Shown here in pieces: positions 1 through 7,780 of a stretch of DNA of 43,838 bases (its first letter is position 1; every line of letters begins with the position of its first letter). Source of the stretch: Proteobacteria bacterium UBA1844 (lineage in GTDB: Bacteria > Pseudomonadota > Gammaproteobacteria > Steroidobacterales > Woeseiaceae); the NCBI GenBank assembly GCA_002338615.1, contig DDIS01000132.1, forward strand, positions 1 to 43,838. Direction: 5' to 3'. A model generated the notes under the pieces. The model searched no databases. It saw nothing but the letters and a program-made list of their open reading frames with translations, and was not told where the DNA came from. The position numbers and the translations under genes were made by a program.

Positions 1-36
1 TGCCCAGCTTGAAAAATACGTTTATGCATCTGCAAT

Positions 37-438
37 TCAGTCGTGGAGCCGGCTTGTCGAGTGGAACGCCAATGTAATGACTGTCGGGAAAATAAAGCCC
101 TTAAGGTAGGAGAGCGGGTGCCTACCTTCGGTGAAATCGACAGGCAGGTTCCCAAAATGCGCCCAATAGTGCGTTGCAATGAGCCCGGTGATACCGGCCC
201 ACATCCCCCACAAAGCCCAGCGCCTGCCAAATATGACGAGCAGCAAACTGAGAGTAATCACCACACGAAGGATTGATTGTACGTATTCGAATGTCGTATG
301 AGCACTGCTGCCGGCTCCCACATACAGGTCGTAGAGGGTAATTGTGTGGTAGTAAATCAGCAGTCCGGCAAGAACAATAATGACTAAACGCCGGAATAAC
401 AGAAACTTGCTGGTCTGCATTACAGGTAGTGAAGTCAT
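37..438 (-). CDS. Small polytopic membrane protein, unknown function
   Basis: The product is about 133 aa and strongly hydrophobic, with roughly four predicted membrane segments, the first starting just after a short basic N-terminus (KFLLFRRLVIIVLAG). The reading frame is open up to 561, but the extra N-terminal part is Cys- and Arg-rich and unlike a membrane protein start, so I chose the ATG at 438; the ATG at 420 is equally possible. No clear ribosome binding site precedes either. I do not recognise the family. It lies alone at the window edge, transcribed leftwards away from a large palindrome. Confidence 0.45.
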   Translation of the reverse strand: MTSLPVMQTSKFLLFRRLVIIVLAGLLIYYHTITLYDLYVGAGSSAHTTFEYVQSILRVVITLSLLLVIFGRRWALWGMWAGITGLIATHYWAHFGNLPVDFTEGRHPLSYLKGFIFPTVITLAFHSTSRLHD

Positions 439-553
439 TCGAGCATCCGTTTGCAAAGACGCGATGAGGACTGCTTTGGGTCTCAGGCAGAAATTATAAT
501 GCCATAAGACTGACCGGCAGGTAAGCGATTCGAAGCAGTCATTCGTGTTTCTC

Positions 554-597
554 CCTGCCAAACTTCGCCAGTCGGCCGACTGGCGAAGTTGAGCAGG
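554..597. repeat. Perfect 30-bp palindrome with flanking arms
   Basis: Positions 561-590 are a perfect inverted repeat with no spacer: the 15-base arm AACTTCGCCAGTCGG is followed directly by its reverse complement. After a 2-nt mismatch on each side the pairing resumes as CCTGC/GCAGG (554-558 and 593-597). RNA from either strand could fold into a long hairpin. No T-run follows on either strand, so a classical intrinsic terminator is unlikely. Confidence 0.8.
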
Positions 598-1324
598 AGG
601 CTGGACGACTGGCTGCTATTCAAAAGCGCTGTCATTCAAAAAGTTCGTTTAGTCGTTGCAGGTCGTGAACGACTTGTAAGCATTACACTGCCGCCGGTCG
701 CCTGGTCTAGGTTATATTTTCCGCTTATGACTCGCTGCGGTCTTTGGCCAACTCCACGATTTATACCGAAATCTGTATATCCTCGCTTGTTATTTATATC
801 CGTTTCGGTCTAGTCTGTCGATGACATTCAGGTTGCTTCCAATTACCTGGTTGGGCAATGCGCGAGATGTGGTTCGCGCCTGGCCGGTCAAGACGAAGCA
901 ACGAGCAGGTGATGAGTTTTTCCGCTTGCAGATTGGAAATACCTGTCTCCACTGGCGCACAATGAAGTCAGTGGGGCGCGTATCTGATCAAGTTAGTTGC
1001 GCAGACCGGAGGTCGGTTCAGCTATTTCTTCGGCCAAGCGCGCAGGCTTTCGAAGACCGAAATTGATGCGAAGATCGAAGCTGCCTGGTTTTCAATATGG
1101 GCCGACTGCAGTAGTTTTCGGCAACACCGAATGCAAGTCAGTTATCGGAAAGAGGGGCCGCTCAAGCGCGATGCTTTTCCGGTAGTGCATTCGACAGGCC
1201 GTATTGCTTCGTGTAGTTGCCGGTCGCCCGGTTTACGCTATGATTACCGCTCGTGACCCATTGCGAAAGCTCGCAATTTGAGCGTTAATCTGATCATCCA
1301 CACTAGCTGTAGCAGGGCCAAATA
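598..1324. other. Stretch without a convincing gene
   Basis: About 730 bases. The open frames here (589-813, 821-1066, 997-1185) are short, Arg/Ser-rich, overlap one another, and lack both ribosome binding sites and recognisable motifs. It may contain decayed coding sequence: a stretch around 900-1090 has gene-like codon periodicity but is broken by stops in each frame. I see no RNA gene in it. Confidence 0.4.
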
Positions 1325-1786
1325 TTGGACGACATTGGGACGTTTAGTGATCTGAATCCTGCCGAAATAGAGTGGTTGGATCGACGACAATCCAATCTAC
1401 GCGCATATGTCGCAGCGCTACTGCCCGGACGCTCCCATAACTCGATTAACGCAGGCCTATTGGACGAGCTTTGGGTCGCTTGGAAAAGCTCAGCGCTAGG
1501 CGACAACGAGGCAATCACAAGCTTTGTTCAGTCTTTCGGCGTTGGCTTTGGACAGCTCTTGGTCGATAACTCCGGATTCGAGTGGGCTATTCTCGCTGAC
1601 GAATATGGAACTGACTTTGCCGTTCGCGCGTTGCCGGGCACGGCGAATACACGCGTGGCGCCGATCGATTTCGTCCTGAAGCGGTACGACGACGGCATCG
1701 ATGAGTTCGTAGTCCATGCGATACAAGAAATAGAGGCTATTGTCGCTAAGTCAGCCGACGAATGGAACGACCCAGACGCTGTCTAA
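1325..1786 (+). CDS. DUF3806-like protein, possible immunity protein
   Basis: The product is 153 aa, acidic and soluble, without a signal peptide. The middle region, with FGVGFGQLL, a FEWAILADEYGTDFAV segment and then a proline followed by FVLKRYDDG, follows the pattern of DUF3806, a small domain found in orphan proteins and in some polymorphic-toxin immunity contexts. The start is TTG: an in-frame TAG lies five codons upstream and the frame contains no ATG at all. It runs in the same direction as the Imm33-like gene about 110 bp downstream. The family call is from pattern memory; the immunity role is inference. Confidence 0.6.
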   Translation: MDDIGTFSDLNPAEIEWLDRRQSNLRAYVAALLPGRSHNSINAGLLDELWVAWKSSALGDNEAITSFVQSFGVGFGQLLVDNSGFEWAILADEYGTDFAVRALPGTANTRVAPIDFVLKRYDDGIDEFVVHAIQEIEAIVAKSADEWNDPDAV

Positions 1787-1898
1787 AACCGGCTTGGTTG
1801 AAGACAGATTACGGGCTGCTTTTTGCCGGGCCCGAGCGTCCAGGTGATAAACTAACGACGGGCTGCTGCTACCCTTACCGGACGGGTCGGGACTTTCG

Positions 1899-2222
1899 TT
1901 GACGAACAAGAAATTCAAGAAGCTCGCGCATGAGTTTAAGTCGCTGGTGCATGGATATGGTGGCTGCTTCGCGACGGACCACGTTACGGTCCAGGGCAGG
2001 AAAGTAGGCTATATGTACCGAGAAGAACCGGACGGAGCTTATGACAGCGGCTGGCGGTTCTTTTCAGGTGAAGAGACACAGGAATACGTTGACGATCCGA
2101 ACAACATCATGGTCTATGACGTCAACACGATCGCCAATTATGACCCAGCTATTATTCCGTATCTCGATTCGCCATACGGAAGTGCGTTTCGCAGACGTGG
2201 AAACGACTTTGCCCCGGAGTGA
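1899..2222 (+). CDS. DUF2185 / Imm33-like protein
   Basis: The product is 107 aa. The core VGYMYREEPDGAYDSGWRFF, followed by DDPNNIMVYDVNTIANYDP and IIPYLDSPYGSAF, is the diagnostic run of the DUF2185 family (also called Imm33), which occurs as predicted immunity proteins of polymorphic toxins and as stand-alone genes. The frame starts at TTG with no strong ribosome binding site. The conserved region starts near residue 25, so the N-terminus is uncertain. No toxin gene is visible nearby, so it is an orphan here. It follows another immunity-like gene in the same direction. Confidence 0.75.
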   Translation: MTNKKFKKLAHEFKSLVHGYGGCFATDHVTVQGRKVGYMYREEPDGAYDSGWRFFSGEETQEYVDDPNNIMVYDVNTIANYDPAIIPYLDSPYGSAFRRRGNDFAPE

Positions 2223-2784
2223 CCGCTTGGGATCGCTCCGAGCCCATTGTTTCGTAGTATCATGACGCCCAGTTGCTGCCCCAAACTAGCCAGGGATCGA
2301 TTTCAGCGATTGATGTCTAAACCCGAAAGCAAAGCCCCTGTCGCTGCACCAGCGCATCTCTCGATTGTGCTTATTGTCGTGCTGCTTTTCCTCTTCCCAT
2401 TTGTCGCGAAATTCGGGTTTGGCAATGAACTCGGAAAATAGCTTTCCCGATGCCATAGACCCCGACCGCGTCGGCTCGTACCCTGCGAAAGCGAAAGCAG
2501 GAGGCGGGTTTGTCTGGGATGCTGTCTTGGAGTACAGGGTTTGGTGCTGCCCGAGATTAGGCCAATCAGTCCACAATCTCTGATTTCATGTCGGCAGACG
2601 CGCCGAACAACCGGCTAGACATATTGCGCGGACTGGATTGACCTCATTGTGAATTGTGAGCAACTGCTCATGGCCGGCAGGCATCATGCGCTGGGTGTTG
2701 CTAGAATCGGCAGTTGGTGACTCGCAGCAGACGGTCGAGATTGCCGGCAGTCATACAAAACCAAGAACAACAATGGGAGACGAA
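2223..2784. other. Mostly non-coding, one doubtful small membrane ORF
   Basis: No firm gene. An ATG at 2313 opens a 42-codon frame (to 2441) whose product would have one hydrophobic segment (IVLIVVLLFLFPFV), but it has no ribosome binding site. The opposite strand is also open across the same bases (2286-2576) with a charged product, so the apparent membrane helix may only be the shadow of charged codons. I would not call either without homologues. Confidence 0.3.
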
Positions 2785-3309
2785 ATGCCAATCCAATCAT
2801 TTAATAGTGTTAGCGATGGTCTGGAATCAAGCGCTCGAAGCCGCGGCCACTTTATAACAAACACGGATATCGAAGATGAGCAGTTATGGGTTCCGTATGT
2901 CGAAGGAGTGTGGATTCAGCCTTGTTGCTTCAATGTCACGTCAGGAGGATTCAGCGTCTTGTTGAAGGGATTGCCCGGAGCACAACTTGGTGTTCATTAT
3001 CACGTAGGTACTGTGCGCGGTTACACGTTACAGGGCCACTGGCGCTACTTGGAACATGACTGGGTTGCAAAGCCTGGAACCTTTATTTATGAACCTGCGG
3101 GCGAAGCGCACACTCTGGTCGTGACAGACGACTCGCCGGAGCCGGCTATCATCATGTTCATGGTCGAGGGCGGTCTGATCTATCTGGATAAGCCCGTCGA
3201 TGGAAAATTTGCTGCTTATGAAGATGGGTTTTCGGCGCTGGAATTCTGCCGGAACTACTATCGTAATGCGGGTCTCGACGTGAAACAGCTCGACGCGCTG
3301 ATTCGATAG
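2785..3309 (+). CDS. DAD-type cupin dioxygenase-like protein
   Basis: The product is 174 aa and resembles the 2,4'-dihydroxyacetophenone dioxygenase (DAD) family, single-domain cupins that cleave a C-C bond with a bound metal. Visible family features are the VEGVWIQPCCFNVTSGG segment near residues 39-55, the first cupin motif with metal-binding H71 and H73, GYTLQGHWRYLEHDW (79-93), and the second cupin motif YEPAGEAHTL with H109. I chose the ATG at 2785 because GGGAG lies just upstream; the frame is open further up, but that extension is not family-like. The substrate cannot be read from sequence, and many relatives do not act on acetophenones. Confidence 0.75.
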   Translation: MPIQSFNSVSDGLESSARSRGHFITNTDIEDEQLWVPYVEGVWIQPCCFNVTSGGFSVLLKGLPGAQLGVHYHVGTVRGYTLQGHWRYLEHDWVAKPGTFIYEPAGEAHTLVVTDDSPEPAIIMFMVEGGLIYLDKPVDGKFAAYEDGFSALEFCRNYYRNAGLDVKQLDALIR

Positions 3310-3395
3310 GATCTGTGGTCGTTCGTTTGAACGCAATGACGGAAACAAAACGACCGGGCTTGCAGCTGCCAATCGTCGTGTGATGAACTGCCAAC

Positions 3396-3794
3396 GTGAG
3401 CGCAAATACTCGATTTTTTTGGTTGTTGGCGGGCCTGGCCGCAGTCGCCATAGGCGCCCTTGGCGTGGTGCTGCCTCTGTTGCCGACGACGCCGTTCCTG
3501 TTGGTCGCCGCTTTTGCGTTCGCCCGATCCTCAGATCGGCTGAATAGTTGGTTGCGAGAACACCGTGCTTTCGGGCCCTTGATCGACAACTGGCACCGTG
3601 ACGGCAGCATTGACCGCAAGACGAAGCAGACGGCGATCATTGTCATGATCGCGACACCGCTAGTCACGTGGCTGCTTGATGCGCCTTTGTGGGTCCTGGC
3701 GTGTCAGATAGTCGTCTTGAGTGCGGCGGCCATCTTCATTCTGACCCGCCCCTCGCCGAGTGAGTACCGTCGCCAGCACTGCCGACGCGGCTGA
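3396..3794 (+). CDS. DUF454 (YbaN-like) inner membrane protein
   Basis: The product is 132 aa with a GTG start. The N-terminal segment with LPLLPTTPFLLVAAFAFARSS is the hallmark of DUF454/YbaN, small inner membrane proteins of unknown function. Helical membrane segments are visible at about 8-45 and 78-118, and a charged loop (NSWLREHRAFGPLIDNWHRDG) between them is also typical. It converges on the terC-like gene, with only 3 bp between their stop codons. Confidence 0.75.
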   Translation: MSANTRFFWLLAGLAAVAIGALGVVLPLLPTTPFLLVAAFAFARSSDRLNSWLREHRAFGPLIDNWHRDGSIDRKTKQTAIIVMIATPLVTWLLDAPLWVLACQIVVLSAAAIFILTRPSPSEYRRQHCRRG

Positions 3795-3797
3795 TTC

Positions 3798-5018
3798 TCA
3801 AGGTGGGCAATCCTCCCCGTCTGCAATCCTCTTTTTGATCTGGCGCAGCCAACGTCGTGCACACGCAAACTCTATTGCAAGAATAGAGAGGCCGAGCGGA
3901 ACTACCAGGATCGCAGGTCCGGGCAGGAGCATCATCGCCACTCCAATCAAGAGTACCGAAGACCCCAACAGCAAAATGACACCCCGGCGAGCTTGCCTGT
4001 AAGACGTGGTCACTAGTTTTTCGAGATCGGCAGCCAGCGGAGATAGTAGCGCAGAGCTGTCTTTTACAGACATCATCGAAGCGATAACGCCCACCGACAA
4101 AATGCCGCCAATAATTGCCAGTGATACCAGGTTCGGTATCGGGTAATGGTGAATCAAAATCATCTTTACACCGATAAACGCAAGCAAGAAAACCAAGCTT
4201 AGCTTCAGGTAACGGAACTTCTCCATGAGTCCCGCCAGCACAAAGTACAAGGATCGCAAGCCAAGAATAGCGAACACGTTTGACGTAAAGACGATGAATG
4301 GATCTCGTGTGATTGCAAAGATCGCCGGAATCGAGTCGATGGCGAACATGACATCGCTTGTTTCAACAAGAACCAGTGCAAGAAAAAGCGGCGTTGCGGT
4401 ACGCACGCCGTCTAATCGGACAAAAAACCGACTGCCATGAAACTCCGTAGTAACCGGATACGCACGTCGCACCATCCGTACCACCGCGTTTTCCTCCAAC
4501 GCGGTGTTATCGTGCGGCACGACAAGCATGGTAGCAGCAGAATATAGCAGCAGCGCTCCGAGCAGGTAGACGACCCAGTCAAACCGCTCAATTATCACCA
4601 CTCCGCCGAGAATCATGGCGCCGCGCAGAATGACAGCAGCAAGAATCCCCCAGAAAAGAACCCTGTGCTGTTGGGCCAGAGGCACCTGGAAGTGCACGAA
4701 TACCATCGCAATGACAAAAATGTTGTCTACAGATAGTGACTTTTCGACCAGGTAGCCCGTGAAATATTGAAGTGCAGCCTCTGCGCCGGTTAGTTGCTCC
4801 GTGTCCATGTCCCAACCGGACGGATTGAGTTCGTAGAGGTAGTAAATTGCAATGTTAAAGATCAGTGCGAGAGTGACCCAAACTGCAGTCCACCCCAGCG
4901 CTTCAGGCAGAGTAACGACGTGCGCTTTCTTGTGGAAAACCCCGAGATCCAAAGTGACAACGACGGCGATCAACAGCAAAAAGCTGACCCAGACAAGTGT
5001 GGTGAATGAAAGAATCAA
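3798..5018 (-). CDS. TerC family membrane protein fused to a PGPGW domain
   Basis: The product is 406 aa. Residues 1-315 are a TerC/Alx domain of several membrane helices with the conserved acidic signatures EKSLSVDNIFV (92-102) and ETSDVMFAIDSIPAIFAITRDP (219-240), which in this family are linked to metal efflux, chiefly manganese. Residues about 343-395 add two further helices with LPGPAILVVPLGLSILAIEF, matching the PGPGW transmembrane domain, usually a separate small protein. The start is TTG, in line with the usual TerC N-terminus. The leader contains a terminator-like hairpin at 5160-5186, which suggests attenuation or riboswitch control. Confidence 0.85.
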   Translation of the reverse strand: MILSFTTLVWVSFLLLIAVVVTLDLGVFHKKAHVVTLPEALGWTAVWVTLALIFNIAIYYLYELNPSGWDMDTEQLTGAEAALQYFTGYLVEKSLSVDNIFVIAMVFVHFQVPLAQQHRVLFWGILAAVILRGAMILGGVVIIERFDWVVYLLGALLLYSAATMLVVPHDNTALEENAVVRMVRRAYPVTTEFHGSRFFVRLDGVRTATPLFLALVLVETSDVMFAIDSIPAIFAITRDPFIVFTSNVFAILGLRSLYFVLAGLMEKFRYLKLSLVFLLAFIGVKMILIHHYPIPNLVSLAIIGGILSVGVIASMMSVKDSSALLSPLAADLEKLVTTSYRQARRGVILLLGSSVLLIGVAMMLLPGPAILVVPLGLSILAIEFACARRWLRQIKKRIADGEDCPP

Positions 5019-5159
5019 GGTCTGTTAGTTTTCTGCGTGCGATGGAACCACAATACCCGCTATTGGATCTGCACTTTCTAAGATCAACACCAGGAGGACT
5101 AATCGGGAGATCCTACTCGCATTTCTGCGCCACACCAATGCAAAGCGGACATATAGGTT

Positions 5160-5186
5160 CAAAAAAATCGCGCGTGTTACGCGATT
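5160..5186 (-). terminator. Terminator-like hairpin in the terC leader
   Basis: On the minus strand AATCGCG (5186-5180) pairs with CGCGATT (5172-5166) across a 7-nt loop and is followed by a run of T (5165-5161). It lies about 145 bases upstream of the TTG start of the terC-like gene, and no minus-strand gene ends just above it. It is therefore more likely a leader attenuator than the end of an operon. TerC/Alx genes are often controlled by the yybP-ykoY manganese riboswitch, but I could not find that motif with confidence. Confidence 0.5.
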
Positions 5187-5249
5187 GATTTTCCATTAAT
5201 ATCGGGTTAGTCGGCACTTCAACTAAGCCGTGGCTGAGAGGCAGAGCGC

Positions 5250-5669
5250 ATGGACCAAACCGTCATCTTCCAACCATTCGTCGCGACTATGATTCTTACG
5301 CTGGCGGTGTGGCTTTACATGTACACCCGCCGCCTACGGTTCATCTTCTCAAGTGGCCTCGACCCGAAGCAGATGACACCACTTGAACTCGCCCGATTGT
5401 CTCCGCCTCAGGTGTCCAACCCATCCGACAACCTGAAGAACCTGTTCGAGCTGCCCACGATCTTTTACGCCTTGGCTCTCTACCTGTTCGCGACCGGCCA
5501 GGTTGATGGGGTGTATGTGAGCGCGGGGTGGGGGTTTTTCCTGTTCCGGGCGATGCATAGCATCGTGCATTGCACGTTTAACTTCATTCCCCTGAGGTTT
5601 GTCCTTTACATAGTTTCCGCGGTGGCACTTTGGTTTATGGTTTTGAGGGCCGCCATTGCTGCCATTTAG
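5250..5669 (+). CDS. MAPEG family membrane protein
   Basis: The product is 139 aa with four hydrophobic segments. NLKNLFELPTIFYALALYLF (62-81) and the later RAMHSIVHCTFNFIPLRFVLY run are the conserved parts of MAPEG proteins, small integral membrane enzymes or relatives of microsomal glutathione transferase. Bacterial members are mostly uncharacterised. AGAGG precedes the ATG at a good distance. It is a single gene, in the same direction as the methyltransferase-like gene 150 bp downstream. Confidence 0.75.
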   Translation: MDQTVIFQPFVATMILTLAVWLYMYTRRLRFIFSSGLDPKQMTPLELARLSPPQVSNPSDNLKNLFELPTIFYALALYLFATGQVDGVYVSAGWGFFLFRAMHSIVHCTFNFIPLRFVLYIVSAVALWFMVLRAAIAAI

Positions 5670-5819
5670 TAACGACCTCGGGAACAGCGAGGATACTTCG
5701 CCTATCCTGCTGATCCAATGCAACCGGTCGCAAAGCGGTCGCAAAGAAAGACGTAATAACATGTAGTACTACGCCCCTACTCGTCAGGTAACTGCTATAC
5801 GGACGGTCTATTCTGCTCT

Positions 5820-6281
5820 ATGTGTATATTCGAACTCAAGGTCCCCCCAGTCGCAGTTGTTCTGGTATTCGCTATCTTTATGTGGGCCGCATCCACGGTC
5901 ATTCCGGCTGCGTCGTTCCCCCTACCCGGCGCTTTAATCATCGCGTTTACCTTCGCATTTGTTGGTGGTGGCATTGCAGCCGCTGGTGTATGGGCTTTCC
6001 GGCAGCACCACACGACGCTAAATCCAATGAAACCGGAGACGGCGTCTTCAATCGTGACTGCTGGCATCTACCGCGTTACCAGGAACCCGATGTACCTGGG
6101 CCTTGCATTGGCACTTGTCGGGTGGGCGATGTACCTGGCGAATCTTGCTGCGCTGTTAATCGTTCCGGCGTTCGTGGCGTACATGACGCAATTCCAGATC
6201 AAGCCCGAGGAGCGCGCGTTGCTGGCAAAGTTCGGGCCTGACTTCGCCACCTACATGGCAGCGGTGCGCAGGTGGATATGA
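5820..6281 (+). CDS. PEMT/ICMT-like membrane methyltransferase
   Basis: The product is 153 aa with four hydrophobic segments. The C-terminal half has GIYRVTRNPMYLGLALALVGWA (87-108) and then KPEERALLAKFGPDFATYMAAVRRWI, the AdoMet-binding pattern shared by isoprenylcysteine carboxyl methyltransferases and phospholipid methyltransferases. In bacteria such small proteins methylate unknown lipids or isoprenoids. A second frame open over the same bases has Cys- and Arg-rich content and is a shadow. The substrate is unknown. It is the last gene before the integrated element. Confidence 0.75.
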   Translation: MCIFELKVPPVAVVLVFAIFMWAASTVIPAASFPLPGALIIAFTFAFVGGGIAAAGVWAFRQHHTTLNPMKPETASSIVTAGIYRVTRNPMYLGLALALVGWAMYLANLAALLIVPAFVAYMTQFQIKPEERALLAKFGPDFATYMAAVRRWI

Positions 6282-6282
6282 A

Positions 6283-6386
6283 TGTCACCTGACGAATTGA
6301 GCTTACTGGCTGCACGAATAAGCACCAGCGAGTGACCGGCAATGAACGTACTGAGATGGTCGAGCCGCTGGAATTGTCACCTGACG
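6283..6386. repeat. Pair of 12-bp direct repeats
   Basis: TGTCACCTGACG occurs at 6283-6294, just past the methyltransferase stop, and again at 6375-6386. The intervening 80 bases and the rest of 6282-6539 show no gene. The meaning is unclear; it may be remnant sequence at the chromosomal edge of the element. Confidence 0.4.
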
Positions 6387-6539
6387 CCCGTATGGCGACA
6401 TGCAAGACTTTGCCAAGAATGTCGCCAGCAGAACCAGAGAATGCTGCATAGAGCGTTGGGTCTTCTTTGGGACAAGATGTGAGGCAAAGGGGCTGTGCGA
6501 TATCTTTGGAATTTTTTTAGGTAGCTAAAGCTTATGAAA

Positions 6540-6553
6540 TGGCGGAGAGGGGG
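6540..6553 (+). repeat. Distal attachment core (copy of tRNA-Ser 3' end)
   Basis: TGGCGGAGAGGGGG is identical to 11583-11596, which on the minus strand is the last 14 nt of tRNA-Ser including the encoded CCA. A match of this length, in the same orientation and 97 bp before an integrase start, is what site-specific insertion at a tRNA 3' end leaves behind. Confidence 0.75.
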
Positions 6554-6650
6554 TCTGGGTTTTTGACGTCCGTGAAGATTCGGTAATGTCCAAAATTTGA
6601 CATAGAAGCAATGACTTAGCGACACTCGTCGTCCAATTTAAACCGAAGAT

Positions 6651-7679
6651 ATGCGCCCCGATCCACGAAATTTTGTGGGCTATTTTGTGGGCTGCGTATG
6701 CAAACGACGACGTGAAGGTGGCGACCCTCTGGCTGATCGTCGAAAGTCCGTCAAGTCGGTCCCGACGTTTCGAGAAGCGGCGACCATCGTCCATGCCGAA
6801 TACTCCAAGACCTGGCGGAATAAGAAACACGCCGCTCAGTGGATCAGGACGCTGGAAACCTTCGCCTATCCGCATGTCGGGAACGTGCCAATTGATGAAA
6901 TTGGCACTGCAGAAACCCTGGCCGTCCTGTCCCCCATTTGGCTGAAGAGACCTGAAACGGCGCGGCGCGTGAGACAGCGCATAGGTACGGTATTTGACTG
7001 GGCCAAGGCATATGGCCATCGGACTGACGAAAACCCGATACGCAGCGTTTCAAAAGGTCTGCCGCAACAACCACGGACAGAGCGACATCACGCGGCCCTG
7101 CCCTACGCTGAGTTGCCTGATTTCCTGGTGGAGCTGAGAGATTGCAATTCCGGCAGCAGCGCTGCACTGGCACTCGAGTTCCTGATTCTCACGGCCACAA
7201 GAACTAACGAAGTGCTTCGCGCGACCTGGAAGGAGATAGACATCAATGAAGGGCTCTGGACAATTTCGGAAGAACGAATGAAGGCCAAGCGGGAATTTCG
7301 TGTACCGCTGTCGATGCGCGCGATAGAAGTACTGCACGAAGCGTCGAAATCGACCGATGCCAATGGTTACGTTTTTTCTGGGCGTCGAGACCGTGAGCCA
7401 TTATCTCAAATGGCTTTGCTGATGCTCCTCAAACGAATGAACAAGTCATTCACAACGCACGGTTTCCGCTCGACCTTTCGGGATTGGGCGGCAGAGCGCA
7501 CGAATTTCTCTCGAGAAATATGTGAATCGGCATTGGCACATGTCGTCAAAGACAAAACTGCGGCCGCCTATCTGCGAACGGACCAATTTGCCAAGCGACG
7601 AAAGCTAATGGATGCCGGGGCGACTTTTGCTCAAACGACTTCGAAAGCCAAGGTCCTGAAACTTGGGGGCGGGGGCTAG
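6651..7679 (+). CDS. Tyrosine recombinase/integrase, N-terminal domain missing
   Basis: The product is 342 aa and resembles the C-terminal part of P4-type integrases. A core-binding domain spans about residues 34-135 (PTFREAATIVHAEYSKTWRNK onward) and the catalytic domain about 145-320. The catalytic set looks complete: R184 in TATRTNEVL, K in RMKAKREF, H270 and R273 in HGFRSTFRDW, H297 and nucleophile Y307 in AAYLRTD. Family members usually begin with an arm-binding DUF4102 domain of about 80-100 residues, joined just before GGDPLA. Here only about 22 unrelated residues precede that point, partly encoded by the tandem repeat at 6671-6693. This looks like a truncation, and the start codon is uncertain. 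Confidence 0.85.
   Translation: MRPDPRNFVGYFVGCVCKRRREGGDPLADRRKSVKSVPTFREAATIVHAEYSKTWRNKKHAAQWIRTLETFAYPHVGNVPIDEIGTAETLAVLSPIWLKRPETARRVRQRIGTVFDWAKAYGHRTDENPIRSVSKGLPQQPRTERHHAALPYAELPDFLVELRDCNSGSSAALALEFLILTATRTNEVLRATWKEIDINEGLWTISEERMKAKREFRVPLSMRAIEVLHEASKSTDANGYVFSGRRDREPLSQMALLMLLKRMNKSFTTHGFRSTFRDWAAERTNFSREICESALAHVVKDKTAAAYLRTDQFAKRRKLMDAGATFAQTTSKAKVLKLGGGG
6671..6693 (+). repeat. Left tandem repeat, candidate integrase arm site
   Basis: Two copies of TTTTGTGGGCT separated by one A. The same 23 bases occur at 11505-11527 in the same orientation, inside the other end of the element. Short tandem direct repeats just inside both attachment cores are typical of arm-type sites bound by the N-terminal domain of P4-like integrases. 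Here the repeat lies within the first codons of the open integrase frame. Confidence 0.65.
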
Positions 7680-7780
7680 ATGCGCGGGGAGTGAGCTCGG
7701 GTATATATTGTGCAGCGCTACAGGGTTTTTAGACGGCCTCGGCCAGGAGAAGATACGATAGCAGGCGCGCATCGAGTTGC

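Noticed and set aside
5019..5250. yybP-ykoY manganese riboswitch upstream of terC
   Set aside because: A terminator-like hairpin is present but the conserved riboswitch core could not be matched by eye; kept only as a question in the findings.
6587..6602. TGTCCAAAATTTGACA, a partial palindrome upstream of the integrase
   Set aside because: Only the outer four bases and some inner positions match; too weak to call an operator.
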